From contig CAZMPO010000006.1 in assembly GCA_964568425.1 (NCBI GenBank), positions 41,104 to 105,103 of the forward strand: a DNA stretch of 64,000 nucleotides. The letters are read 5' to 3'. The position numbers were made by a program, and so were the translations under genes. Below the pieces are notes generated by a model, which was not told where the DNA came from, ran no database searches, and saw only the letters and a program-made list of their open reading frames with translations. Origin of the DNA: CAKSQF01 sp964568425. GTDB lineage: Bacteria > Bacillota > Clostridia > Oscillospirales > CAG-272. Below, piece by piece: positions 45,937 to 54,198 of this stretch (positions within the stretch are counted from its first letter, which is position 1; the number at the start of each line of letters is the position of its first letter).

Positions 45937-45979
45937 GCAAGACTTTTTGATTTATTTTTCAAAAAAGTCTTGCTTTTTT
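45937..45979 (+). terminator. terminator after the DMT gene
   Basis: 12-bp stem GCAAGACTTTTT / AAAAAGTCTTGC (45937-45948 / 45962-45973) followed by TTTTTT. Confidence 0.85.
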
Positions 45980-45998
45980 AGTGTATTTATGGTATAAT
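45970..45998 (+). promoter_or_regulatory. promoter of the CorC-type gene, overlapping a terminator
   Basis: TTGCTT (45970-45975) lies in the 3' arm and T-run of the preceding terminator; 17-bp spacer; TATAAT (45993-45998) with extended TGG. Confidence 0.7.
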
Positions 45999-46058
45999 TG
46001 TGTTTAAGTCGATCTGTGGGTCGATAAAATTCATTTTTCAGGGAGTTGAACTTTATTT

Positions 46059-47399
46059 ATGGATCCTGCCGGTAGTATGCAGGTAGCGGCACTTGTGGTT
46101 CTTGTGTTGCTATCAGCTTTTTTCTCAGGAACCGAAACAGCTTTTACAAGCTTTAACAAAACACGAATGAAAACGCTCGCTCAGGACGGAAACAAGAAGG
46201 CAAAATCCGTTCTTTGGGTAGAGGATCATTACGAAAAATTTCTGTCGACCATACTCGTCGGAAACAATATCGTGAACATCACCGCGTCAACGATATCCAC
46301 CCTACTCTTTACCGAATGGATAAAGGGTAACGCAAGTCTTGCCGCGACGATGTCAACCATCATCATGACGGTCATTATACTTATTTTTGGAGAAATTACG
46401 CCGAAATTTATCGCGAAAGACTTTGCCGACAAGCTTACAATGTCGGTAGTCGGCGTTGTTCGCTTTATTATGATCGTTTTGACACCTTTGACTGCCCTTT
46501 TCTCGCTTTGGAAGCTTCTTATTTCAAAGCTCGTAAAGCAGGACGACTCAGCCGCATCCATCACTGAGGATGAGATCATCACGATGGTCGAGGAGGCGCA
46601 GAGCGAGGGCGGAATCGACGAGCACGAGGGCAATCTCATAAAGAACGCCATCGAGTTTAACGATCTTGAAGTGTCAAGCATTTTGACACCGCGTATCGAT
46701 ATCGTGGCGATATCCGATGACACGCCTATCGATGAGATCAGCGAGCTCTTCCGCACGAGCGGATTTTCGAGACTGCCCGTATATCACGACACGATCGACA
46801 ACATAATCGGCGTTATCCATGAAAAAGATTTTAACAAGCTGACACACGACAAGAAGGTCGACATAGGCTCCGCAATGCATTCGGTCATGTTTATAACAGA
46901 AGGCATGAAGATATCGAAGCTTTTGCGCAAATTCCAAGAGGCAAAAGCGCACATCGCGATAGTTGTTGACGAATACGGCGGAACTGCGGGCATTGTTACG
47001 ATGGAGGATGTTCTTGAGGGTCTTGTCGGCGAGATATGGGACGAGCACGACGAGGTCATCGAAAACATCAAAACCATTTCGGACGACACATACCTTGTCA
47101 ACGGCGGCACTCCGATAAGCGAGCTGTCCGATCTGCACGAGTTCAGCGATGAGGTGCTTGACGACAACGCGACGGTCAACGGTTGGGTGCTCGACAATCT
47201 CGGAAAGATCCCCGAGGTCGGCGACAGCTTTGAATATGAAAATCTCTCGGTCGAGGTAAAAGAGACCGACGGAAAGCGCGCATCCGAGATCGAGATCAAG
47301 GTCAATCCCCTGCCCGAAGACGGAGAGTGCGACGACAATGACGATGCCGACGAAAAGGACTCGGACGATCGAGCTTCTAAGAGCAAGATCCACGCTTAA
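46059..47399 (+). CDS. hemolysin-like CNNM/CorC family protein
   Basis: 446 residues: DUF21/CNNM membrane domain (about 1-190, with FFSGTETAFTSFNKTRMKTLA and IILIFGEITPKFIAKDFA), two CBS domains (TPRIDIVAISDDTPIDEI and HEKDFNKLTHDKK, about 210-330), and the C-terminal CorC_HlyC domain (about 350-425), then an acidic tail. CNNM/CorC proteins are Mg2+/Co2+ exporters or regulators, and CBS domains bind Mg-ATP. GGGAG lies 13 nt before the ATG. Confidence 0.88.
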   Translation: MDPAGSMQVAALVVLVLLSAFFSGTETAFTSFNKTRMKTLAQDGNKKAKSVLWVEDHYEKFLSTILVGNNIVNITASTISTLLFTEWIKGNASLAATMSTIIMTVIILIFGEITPKFIAKDFADKLTMSVVGVVRFIMIVLTPLTALFSLWKLLISKLVKQDDSAASITEDEIITMVEEAQSEGGIDEHEGNLIKNAIEFNDLEVSSILTPRIDIVAISDDTPIDEISELFRTSGFSRLPVYHDTIDNIIGVIHEKDFNKLTHDKKVDIGSAMHSVMFITEGMKISKLLRKFQEAKAHIAIVVDEYGGTAGIVTMEDVLEGLVGEIWDEHDEVIENIKTISDDTYLVNGGTPISELSDLHEFSDEVLDDNATVNGWVLDNLGKIPEVGDSFEYENLSVEVKETDGKRASEIEIKVNPLPEDGECDDNDDADEKDSDDRASKSKIHA

Positions 47400-47418
47400 A
47401 AACACAGATACTATTTTA

Positions 47419-47452
47419 TTCACCTCAAATGAAGAATTTGAGGTGAATTTTT
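47419..47452 (+). terminator. terminator after the CorC-type gene
   Basis: 12-bp perfect stem TTCACCTCAAAT / ATTTGAGGTGAA (47419-47430 / 47436-47447) and TTTTT. Confidence 0.85.
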
Positions 47453-47486
47453 CATCTGGTATTACTTTTTTATATGAAAATGGATA

Positions 47487-47514
47487 TTGAAAATATTCGA
47501 GAAAAGAGTATAAT
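47487..47514 (+). promoter_or_regulatory. promoter of the pyridoxamine kinase gene
   Basis: TTGAAA (47487-47492), 16-bp spacer, TATAAT (47509-47514). Confidence 0.7.
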
Positions 47515-47547
47515 ATTGTCATATCGATAAAAGGGGGCTACAGCACC

Positions 47548-48378
47548 ATGGCTTACAAAAAAATTCTTACGATACAGGACATATCATGCGTCGGTCAGTG
47601 CTCGCTGACTGTCGCACTTCCCATAATCTCCGCTTGCGGGATCGAAACATGCATACTCCCGTCCGCGGTATTATCCACACACACCGCAGGCTTTAGCGGA
47701 TACACCTTTCGCGACCTGACCGACGACATTCCGAGGATCGTTGATCACTGGAAAAAGGAAGGAATCAAATTTTCGGCTATCTACACCGGCTATCTCGGAA
47801 GCAGGCGACAGATCGCCTATGTCAGGGATATTCTGCGTGACATGGGGGAGGCTGATCATGTTTCCATCGTCGACCCCGCAATGGCGGACGGCGGCAGGCT
47901 CTACCCTGCCTTTGACATTGACTATGTTGAGGCAATGAAGCGGCTGTGCGGCGATGCGGATATTCTCCTTCCGAACATAACGGAGGCATGTTTCCTCACC
48001 GATACCGAGTATCGCGAGACTTACGACGAAAGCTACATTAACCTGCTCTTTGAGCGTCTGACAGAGCTTGGCGCAAAAAATGTCGTTCTTACCGGTGTCA
48101 GCTATCGCGAGGGCAAGACCGGGGTCGCCGTATATGACGGCAGGAATGTCGGCTATTACGAGCACGAAAAAATGGCACGCGGATCGCACGGCACGGGCGA
48201 CATTTACGCATCCGCCTTCACCGGCGCGTATGTAAGAGGCAAGGGGCTGTTTGGATCCGCCAAGATCGCGGCTGATTTCACACTGGGGTGCATCAAAAAC
48301 TCTCAGGGCGATGACAGCCACACCTACGGTGCTAAATTCGAGACTGCGCTCCCCGATCTTATTGAGATGATAAAATGA
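47548..48378 (+). CDS. pyridoxamine/pyridoxine kinase, PfkB-like
   Basis: 276 residues. Phosphorylates B6 vitamers in the salvage route to PLP. N-terminal ILTIQDISCVGQCSLTVALPIISACG, then the substrate lid HTAGFSGYTFRDLTD, VDPAMADGGRLYPAF, LLPNITEACFLT, and the catalytic anion-hole region RGSHGTGDIYASAFTGAYVRG with the GTGD Asp. AAAGGGGG precedes the ATG. Single-gene unit. Confidence 0.88.
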   Translation: MAYKKILTIQDISCVGQCSLTVALPIISACGIETCILPSAVLSTHTAGFSGYTFRDLTDDIPRIVDHWKKEGIKFSAIYTGYLGSRRQIAYVRDILRDMGEADHVSIVDPAMADGGRLYPAFDIDYVEAMKRLCGDADILLPNITEACFLTDTEYRETYDESYINLLFERLTELGAKNVVLTGVSYREGKTGVAVYDGRNVGYYEHEKMARGSHGTGDIYASAFTGAYVRGKGLFGSAKIAADFTLGCIKNSQGDDSHTYGAKFETALPDLIEMIK

Positions 48379-48439
48379 GTTCTTGCCGTATTCTCGGTTC
48401 GAAATATTGGTCGTATAATTGTAAATTTTCATAAAATAC

Positions 48440-48468
48440 TTGAAATATTAAAAAAAAGAGGCTATAAT
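48440..48468 (+). promoter_or_regulatory. promoter of the VanY-like gene
   Basis: TTGAAA (48440-48445), 17-bp spacer, TATAAT (48463-48468). Confidence 0.75.
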
Positions 48469-48507
48469 GGAGATAACAAAGTTACCGACCGAGGGGAGAT
48501 CATTATT

Positions 48508-49629
48508 ATGTCAAACGAAAATAACAAGGACAATGTATACAGGTCAAAATCAGCACCGATAGTTATTGCCGCTCTGCTTATGGCACTGCTCGTATGTCTT
48601 ATAATAGTCGTCACGACCGTATTAACAAAGAGTCCCGATGAGGCTCCGACTACAACGGTCGGCGGTCAACAGGTAACGACAAGGGTGCCGCAGATAACGA
48701 CCACGACGACGCAGACGACAACGACAGGCAACATTCCGCAGACAGGCGCTCCGCAGACAACCACGACGCCGAGCATCCCGACGCCTCCGACGAGCGGCGA
48801 GATCACGACGACGACGCGTCACTACAGTTATGTTGATCCGCAGACCAGGACAAATGTCGATCTGTCCGAGGACTCTGTCGGAAACGGTTCGCTGATTCTT
48901 GTGGACGAGCTTCACGAATACAGAAAGCCCATTGATCAGCTCATAACCCGAACCGAGATGTCAGCTCTTTCGGAAAGTCAGCTCTACGATCGTTACGGCT
49001 TTGTCAGAGTTCCGAAAAGCAACGCGTACAATCTAAAGAGCAACAATCTGTTTTTGAACAGCGATGCGGCGATCGAATTTATAAACATGCTGACAGCTTA
49101 TGCGCACGAGAGCGGAAACTGCGACGTACAGCTTCGCAACGCATATTATTTTGACCAGAGCGAGCAGGTATGCTACAACAGCACGGGTTATTATATTGAC
49201 CTGCAGGTCTACAGAGACGAGAAGACCTATCCGCTCAACTACGAGCCGCACAAGTCGGAATATTACGATTGGTTCATCGAAAATTGCTGTCGGTTCGGTT
49301 TCATCCATGTGGGAGAGGGGCAGAATGCGTCAGGACAGGATATTTATTCATCCTTCCGCTATGTCGGCATTCCGCACGCAACATATATGAACGAGCACAG
49401 CATGGATTTTGAGGATTATATCGACATGCTGAAATCGCACACGGTCGAGAGTGTTATTACCTACACCGACAAAGACGGCGTCGCATGGCAGGTATATTAT
49501 GTTCCGGCAGTCGATGGCGGCACATCGATCACCGTACAAGGCAGTCCCGACTGTTACCGCATATCGGGTAACAACACGGACGGGTATATAATCACGGTCA
49601 ACACTGCATATTTTACGGCAAACAACTAA
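48508..49629 (+). CDS. membrane-anchored VanY/DacB-like protein with lost zinc ligands
   Basis: 373 residues: short cytoplasmic tail, one membrane helix (APIVIAALLMALLVCLIIVVTTV, about 16-38), a Thr/Pro-rich wall-spanning linker (about 45-105), then a domain with the M15B D-Ala-D-Ala carboxypeptidase layout (ENCCRFGFIHV, FRYVGIPHATYMNEHSMDFEDYIDML). The SxHxxGxxxD zinc motif reads CYNSTGYYID, with Asn224 in place of His and Asp231 kept. The ExWH motif before RYVG reads IYSS (279-282), losing the catalytic Glu and the second zinc His. It is therefore likely a non-catalytic peptidoglycan binder. The frame is intact and has its own promoter and terminator. Confidence 0.75.
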   Translation: MSNENNKDNVYRSKSAPIVIAALLMALLVCLIIVVTTVLTKSPDEAPTTTVGGQQVTTRVPQITTTTTQTTTTGNIPQTGAPQTTTTPSIPTPPTSGEITTTTRHYSYVDPQTRTNVDLSEDSVGNGSLILVDELHEYRKPIDQLITRTEMSALSESQLYDRYGFVRVPKSNAYNLKSNNLFLNSDAAIEFINMLTAYAHESGNCDVQLRNAYYFDQSEQVCYNSTGYYIDLQVYRDEKTYPLNYEPHKSEYYDWFIENCCRFGFIHVGEGQNASGQDIYSSFRYVGIPHATYMNEHSMDFEDYIDMLKSHTVESVITYTDKDGVAWQVYYVPAVDGGTSITVQGSPDCYRISGNNTDGYIITVNTAYFTANN

Positions 49630-49638
49630 ATTTTTCAA

Positions 49639-49695
49639 AAAAGCAGGACTTTCAAGCGGAAATTATCAAATACCACTTGACAAAGTCCTGCTTTT
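49639..49695 (+). terminator. terminator after the VanY-like gene
   Basis: 14-bp perfect inverted repeat AAAAGCAGGACTTT (49639-49652) / AAAGTCCTGCTTTT (49682-49695) with a 29-nt loop. The next promoter lies in the loop and 3' arm. Confidence 0.7.
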
Positions 49696-49705
49696 GTGAT
49701 AAAAT
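49677..49705 (+). promoter_or_regulatory. consensus promoter of the aromatic operon
   Basis: Exact TTGACA (49677-49682), 17-bp spacer, TAAAAT (49700-49705) with extended TGA. The -35 lies in the terminator hairpin of the previous gene. Confidence 0.85.
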
Positions 49706-49736
49706 AAGCTAAAGTTAAAAAACGGAGACCAAACAG

Positions 49737-49793
49737 ATGAGCAGAGTATTTGCGGCATACTATTATTGCTATTATTTCTTTTACGAGAGATAA
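49737..49793 (+). CDS. Tyr/Phe-rich leader peptide of the aromatic operon (18 aa)
   Basis: Too short for usual gene calling: MSRVFAAYYYCYYFFYER, six Tyr and three Phe in 18 residues, with nearly all of them at codons 8-16. CGGAG (49723-49727) is 9 nt before the ATG, and TAA-TAG ends it. It lies between the promoter and an intrinsic terminator upstream of tyrA. Ribosome stalling on Tyr or Phe codons would act on the RNA structures that follow. The translated product itself is probably unimportant. Confidence 0.85.
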   Translation: MSRVFAAYYYCYYFFYER

Positions 49794-49867
49794 TAGAATT
49801 TTGTGCTGCCCAAAAACTACCCATGGTATCGATCTCTTTGCAGCACTCGTGCTGCATTTTTTATTTT
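49752..49867 (+). promoter_or_regulatory. ribosome-mediated attenuator of the aromatic operon
   Basis: Region 1 GCGGCA (49752-49757, the two codons before the Tyr run) can pair with region 2 TGCTGC (49804-49809; one G-U). Region 2, extended to GTGCTGC (49803-49809), pairs with region 3 GCAGCAC (49840-49846). Region 3 with region 4 forms the terminator GCAGCA-CTCG-TGCTGC (49840-49855), followed by ATTTTTTATTTT. A ribosome stalled on the Tyr codons (49758-49784) masks region 1 and frees 2 to pair with 3 (read-through). A ribosome at the stop codon (49791) masks 2, so 3:4 forms (termination). Confidence 0.82.
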
Positions 49868-49910
49868 ATATTAGAACTTTTCTTATACGGACGAAAGGAC
49901 GGTAAAAGCG

Positions 49911-50747
49911 ATGATAGTCGGAATAGTTGGACTCGGGCTGATAGGCGGCTCGCTTGCAAAAGCATTCAAAGAGGCAGGGCACACGGTCTATGCCTGCAAC
50001 AGAACAAGTGCTGTCGAGGATGTTGCGATAGCCGCAGGGGTGATCGACGAGGTGCTTTGCGACAAAAACATAGGAAAATGCGAATTTATTCATCTATCGC
50101 TCTATCCCGACGCATCGATAAAGTGGCTTGAGGACAATGCACATCTTATCGGCAAGGACACGGTCGTACTCGACGAATGCGGAACGAAGCGAAAGATCTG
50201 CGCATCCTGTTTTGATATTGCCGACAGATACGGATTTACATTTGTCGGCGGACATCCGATGGCAGGCACGCATTTCTCGGGATTTCGCTACAGCAGAGCC
50301 ACGATGTTTTCAAACGCGACGATGATACTCGTACCGAAGGATCAGCGTGATTTTCTGCTTATCGAGCGGATAACGGCATCCCTAAAGCCGCTCGGTCTGA
50401 AAAAGATAGTGACGACCGATCCCGAAAATCACGACAAAATGATCGCCTACACCTCACAGCTTGCGCATGTTGTATCATCCGCCTACATAAAATCGCCGTC
50501 CGCACTCTGTCACAAGGGCTACAGTGCAGGGTCGTTCCGCGATCTGACGCGAGTTGCGTGGCTCAACGAAAAAATGTGGACCGAGCTTTTCATTGAAAAC
50601 GGAGATTATCTTGCTCCCGAGATCGATCTTGTGATCGAAAATCTGCAAAAATACTCGGATGCCATAAAAGCGCGTGACTGCGAGAGCCTCGAGGCTCTGC
50701 TCCGCGAGGGACGAATTGCTAAAGAAAGATCGGAAAGTCAACAATGA
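49911..50747 (+). CDS. tyrA: prephenate dehydrogenase
   Basis: 278 residues. Converts prephenate to 4-hydroxyphenylpyruvate, the Tyr-specific step. Rossmann motif VGIVGLGLIGGSLAKAFKEAGH at residues 2-23; GGHPMAGTHFSGFRYSRATMFSNATMILVP includes the catalytic His region; DPENHDKMIAYTSQLAHVVSSAY follows. Shorter than TyrA with an ACT domain, so no built-in feedback domain; control may rest on the leader. First gene after the attenuator; overlaps aroB by 4 bp. Confidence 0.92.
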   Translation: MIVGIVGLGLIGGSLAKAFKEAGHTVYACNRTSAVEDVAIAAGVIDEVLCDKNIGKCEFIHLSLYPDASIKWLEDNAHLIGKDTVVLDECGTKRKICASCFDIADRYGFTFVGGHPMAGTHFSGFRYSRATMFSNATMILVPKDQRDFLLIERITASLKPLGLKKIVTTDPENHDKMIAYTSQLAHVVSSAYIKSPSALCHKGYSAGSFRDLTRVAWLNEKMWTELFIENGDYLAPEIDLVIENLQKYSDAIKARDCESLEALLREGRIAKERSESQQ

Positions 50748-51823
50748 AAAGAATAAGGGTCAATGCGTCAAGAGAATATGATATATTAATCGAGAAAGGG
50801 CTTCTCGATTCTGCGGGCAAGCTGATTGCCGAAAACACTGCCCTTTCTCAATCACGCCGTGCGCTCATAGTCACCGACGACAATGTAAATGTGTTGTATG
50901 CGGAAAAGCTCAAAAAATCGCTCTCGGATGTCGGGTACAAAAGCACCGTCAAATATGTGTTTGCAAACGGCGAGGCGTCGAAATCGCCCGAGATTCTCCT
51001 TGAGCTGTGTCGAGTTTTGGCAAGGGAGCATTTCACTCGCTCCGACTTTTTGATCGCGCTCGGCGGCGGTGTTGTCGGAGATCTCTGCGGATTTGCCGCA
51101 TCGATCTACGAGCGTGGGATCGAGTTTGTTCAGATCCCGACGACCCTTCTTTCCTGTGTAGACTCATCAGTCGGCGGAAAGACTGCGGTCGATCTGCCCG
51201 AGGGAAAAAATCTTATCGGCACATTTTATCAGCCGTCTCTTGTGATATGCGACCCTTCCCTGCTCGACAGTCTGCCCCGCGATATTTACAGAGACGGTTA
51301 TGCCGAGGTTATAAAATACGGCGTAATACTTGACGGCGAGTTTTTCGAACGGCTGTCGACAGACGAGCGTCCCGACATTTGCGATGTGATCGCGCGCTCG
51401 GTCGAGATAAAGCGTGATATCGTCTCGGCGGACGAACGTGATCGCGGTCTGCGCGGTCTGCTGAATTTCGGTCACACGCTCGGGCACGGAATCGAGCTTC
51501 ACACCGCGTTTAAATACTCACACGGTGCCGCCGTCGCGGTCGGGATGGTGCTTGCATCAAGAATTGCCGCCCTGCTGAACATTTGCGCGGAGGATATCCC
51601 GAACAGAGTCGAGTCCCTGCTGAAAAGATACGGATTTGATACAAAGTGCCCGATCAGTGCAAATGAGCTTTTTGATGCGGCACTGTCCGACAAAAAGCGA
51701 AGCGGCAAAAGTCTGACGCTTATCCTGCCCAAAGCTATCGGAGATGCCTGTTTTTACGAGGTCGATCTGACCTGCGGCAAGCTCGAATCTCTGATCGAGG
51801 AGGCGATCAAATGGAAGCAATGA
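50744..51823 (+). CDS. aroB: 3-dehydroquinate synthase
   Basis: 359 residues. Converts DAHP to 3-dehydroquinate using NAD+ and a divalent metal. LIALGGGVVGDLCGFAASIYERGIEFVQIPTTLLSCVDSSVGGKTAVDLPEGKNLIGTFYQP (about 102-163) includes the NAD and substrate sites; metal ligands in DGYAEVIKYG (Glu), NFGHTLGHGIE (His) and KYSHGAAVAVGM (His). Overlaps the aroA start by 13 bp. Confidence 0.96.
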   Translation: MKRIRVNASREYDILIEKGLLDSAGKLIAENTALSQSRRALIVTDDNVNVLYAEKLKKSLSDVGYKSTVKYVFANGEASKSPEILLELCRVLAREHFTRSDFLIALGGGVVGDLCGFAASIYERGIEFVQIPTTLLSCVDSSVGGKTAVDLPEGKNLIGTFYQPSLVICDPSLLDSLPRDIYRDGYAEVIKYGVILDGEFFERLSTDERPDICDVIARSVEIKRDIVSADERDRGLRGLLNFGHTLGHGIELHTAFKYSHGAAVAVGMVLASRIAALLNICAEDIPNRVESLLKRYGFDTKCPISANELFDAALSDKKRSGKSLTLILPKAIGDACFYEVDLTCGKLESLIEEAIKWKQ

Positions 51824-53106
51824 AGATATCGCCGACCCCTATTCGCGGCAAGGTGTGTGCACCCGCTTCAAAATCGTATGGGCACAGGCTGCTGATCTGC
51901 GCCGCCCTTAGTGACCGTCCGACTACTATACGAGGGCTTGGCGATTGTGACGACATAAGGGCGACGATCGGATGTCTCCGATCGCTCGGTGCGAAGATCG
52001 AGACAAGCGGCAGTGACACATCGATCACACCGATAGATGTTGCCCAAAACTGCACCGTGGTTCGGGAACTCTTTTGCGGTGAATCGGGATCGACAGCGCG
52101 CTTTCTTCTGCCCGTTGCCGCGGCACTCGGCGGAGATTACATATTTTCGGGTTCGGGGCGGCTTCCCGAGCGTCCGATGAAACCGATGACCGATCTGTTT
52201 TCGGAGCACGGTATTTCAGTCGACTCGGATCATTTACCCATGCATATTTCGGGAAAGCTGTCGGGAGACGATTTTTCGATCGACGGTTCGCTGTCATCGC
52301 AATTCACGAGCGGTCTGCTCTTTGCGCTTTCTCTGCTCGACGGAAAACGCACGCTCAGGGTAAGCGGACAAATTCAGTCAAAAGATTATGTCGAAATGAC
52401 GCTCGATGTCCTGTCAAAATTCGGCAGAGAGCCAAAAAGATGCGAAAGAGCGTTCATTATCGAAAACAAGGCAAAAAGTGCTCGACTTTCGGCAAGATCA
52501 TCGATATATGATGTCGAGGGCGACTGGTCGGCGGCGGCATTTTGGCTTGCCGCAGGTGCGATCGGCGTGGGGGATATAAGCGTTTCTTCGCTCTCTACGA
52601 CAAGCATCCAAGGCGATCGCGCCGTGCTGTCCGCGCTCCGAGAGTTCGGTGCCGTCATCACAACAACTGCGGACGGCAGTATTTCGGCAAAGGGGGACGG
52701 CAGACTTCACAAAGCAGTGATCGAATGTCAAAACATCCCCGATCTTGTCCCCGCACTTGCCGTAGTTGCCGCCTATGCGGATGGCGAGAGCCGATTTGAC
52801 GGCATATCGCGACTGCGCATCAAAGAGTCCGATCGTGTGGCGGCTGTAATATCGATGCTTGATGCTTTCGGCATCGCCGCCCATGCGGACAGAGACAGCC
52901 TCCATGTGATCGGAGGGCATCCGCAGGGAGGAGTTGTCAACAGCTTTGGCGACCATCGAATCGCAATGTCTGCCGCGATATGCGCATTAGCGGCGACAGG
53001 TGAGACGACCATCACGGATCCCGGATGCGTCGGCAAGTCATACGAGAATTTTTGGAAAGATCTGTCCGATCTGTCGGGCGGAAAAATACGATCGTTTCAG
53101 AGGTAA
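51811..53106 (+). CDS. aroA: 3-phosphoshikimate 1-carboxyvinyltransferase (EPSP synthase)
   Basis: 431 residues. Transfers enolpyruvate from PEP to shikimate-3-phosphate. APASKSYGHRLLICAALSD at the N terminus (K/S-S contacts), GESGSTARFLLPVAAALGG, GSLSSQFTSGLLFALSLL, and C-terminal SDRVAAVISMLDAFG and FGDHRIAMSAAICALAA. The start ATG 51811 follows GAGGAGG (51797-51803); an ATG 9 nt later is in frame but less well placed. Confidence 0.95.
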   Translation: MEAMKISPTPIRGKVCAPASKSYGHRLLICAALSDRPTTIRGLGDCDDIRATIGCLRSLGAKIETSGSDTSITPIDVAQNCTVVRELFCGESGSTARFLLPVAAALGGDYIFSGSGRLPERPMKPMTDLFSEHGISVDSDHLPMHISGKLSGDDFSIDGSLSSQFTSGLLFALSLLDGKRTLRVSGQIQSKDYVEMTLDVLSKFGREPKRCERAFIIENKAKSARLSARSSIYDVEGDWSAAAFWLAAGAIGVGDISVSSLSTTSIQGDRAVLSALREFGAVITTTADGSISAKGDGRLHKAVIECQNIPDLVPALAVVAAYADGESRFDGISRLRIKESDRVAAVISMLDAFGIAAHADRDSLHVIGGHPQGGVVNSFGDHRIAMSAAICALAATGETTITDPGCVGKSYENFWKDLSDLSGGKIRSFQR

Positions 53107-53108
53107 TT

Positions 53109-54179
53109 ATGTCATCAACATTCGGCAAAAATATAAAAATATCGATTTTCGGTCAATCGCACAGTGAGGCGATAGGCGTTGTTATCGACGGTCTTCCGTC
53201 GGGAGAAAAAATAGATCTTGACACGCTGGCGGCATTCATGGCGCGCCGCGCACCCTCACATGCTACCTATTCGACAAAAAGGCGTGAGGGCGACAAGGTC
53301 GAGATATTAAGCGGACTTTTTAACGGATACACCTGCGGTGCGCCTCTTGCGGCGATCATAAGAAACACCGACACGAGATCGTCCGATTACGAGGAGCTAA
53401 AGGACTGTCCGCGTCCCGGGCACGCAGATCTTACCGGATATCTTCGCTACGGCGAGCATCGTGATTGGCGCGGCGGCGGTCATTTTTCGGGCAGACTGAC
53501 AGCACCGCTTACGATCGCGGGCGGAATGCTTATGCAGATCCTCGAGAAAAGAGGCATCAATATCGGTGCGCACATTTTTGATCTTTGTGGTATCAAAGAC
53601 GCACCGTACGATATGGCAGAGCTTTCGGCAGACGATCTTGCAACAAGGTGCGAGAGCTTCCCCGTCAGGTCGCAGAGCGCGGCAGATGAAATGATAGGTG
53701 TGATCGAGTCGGCAAAGGCGGTCGGAGACTCTGTCGGAGGGGTGATCGAGTGCGGCGCGATCGGCTTTCCCGCGGGTCTTGGCGACCCCATGTTTGACGG
53801 AATCGAGAACAGGCTGTCGACCGCGCTGTTTGCCATTCCGGCAGTCAAAGGCGTGGAATTTGGCGAAGGTTTCGGCGTCTCGCACATGCGCGGCAGTCTC
53901 TCAAATGACAGCTACCGCATAAAAGACGGCAGAATAGTCAGCCCGACAAATCACGCAGGCGGAATATCCGGCGGAATATCGAACGGTATGCCGATAGTAT
54001 TCAGGGTGGCGATCAAGCCGACGCCATCGATTGCACAGACACAGGAGAGCGTATCGATCAGTCAAATGATCGAGCGCGAATTAACGGTCGGCGGCAGGCA
54101 TGACCCCTGCATTCTTCCGCGCGCCGTCCCGGTCGTTGAGGCGGTATGTGCGATGGTGCTTGCCGATTATCTGTTTTAA
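53109..54179 (+). CDS. aroC: chorismate synthase
   Basis: 356 residues. Converts EPSP to chorismate using reduced FMN. FGKNIKISIFGQSHSEAIGVVIDGLPSG at the N terminus with the catalytic His, RPGHADLTGYLRYGEHRDWRGGGHFSGRLTA, and RAVPVVEAVCAMVLADYL near the end. The start 53109 (MSSTFGK) is set by the family N terminus and AGAGG upstream; the frame extends further upstream into aroA. Confidence 0.95.
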   Translation: MSSTFGKNIKISIFGQSHSEAIGVVIDGLPSGEKIDLDTLAAFMARRAPSHATYSTKRREGDKVEILSGLFNGYTCGAPLAAIIRNTDTRSSDYEELKDCPRPGHADLTGYLRYGEHRDWRGGGHFSGRLTAPLTIAGGMLMQILEKRGINIGAHIFDLCGIKDAPYDMAELSADDLATRCESFPVRSQSAADEMIGVIESAKAVGDSVGGVIECGAIGFPAGLGDPMFDGIENRLSTALFAIPAVKGVEFGEGFGVSHMRGSLSNDSYRIKDGRIVSPTNHAGGISGGISNGMPIVFRVAIKPTPSIAQTQESVSISQMIERELTVGGRHDPCILPRAVPVVEAVCAMVLADYLF

Positions 54180-54198
54180 CAGCAAAGGAATTATTAAA

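Noticed and set aside
49706..49910. T-box riboswitch in the tyrA leader
   Set aside because: No specifier loop or T-box core sequence was seen; the leader is only about 200 nt and has a coding Tyr/Phe-rich short frame instead.
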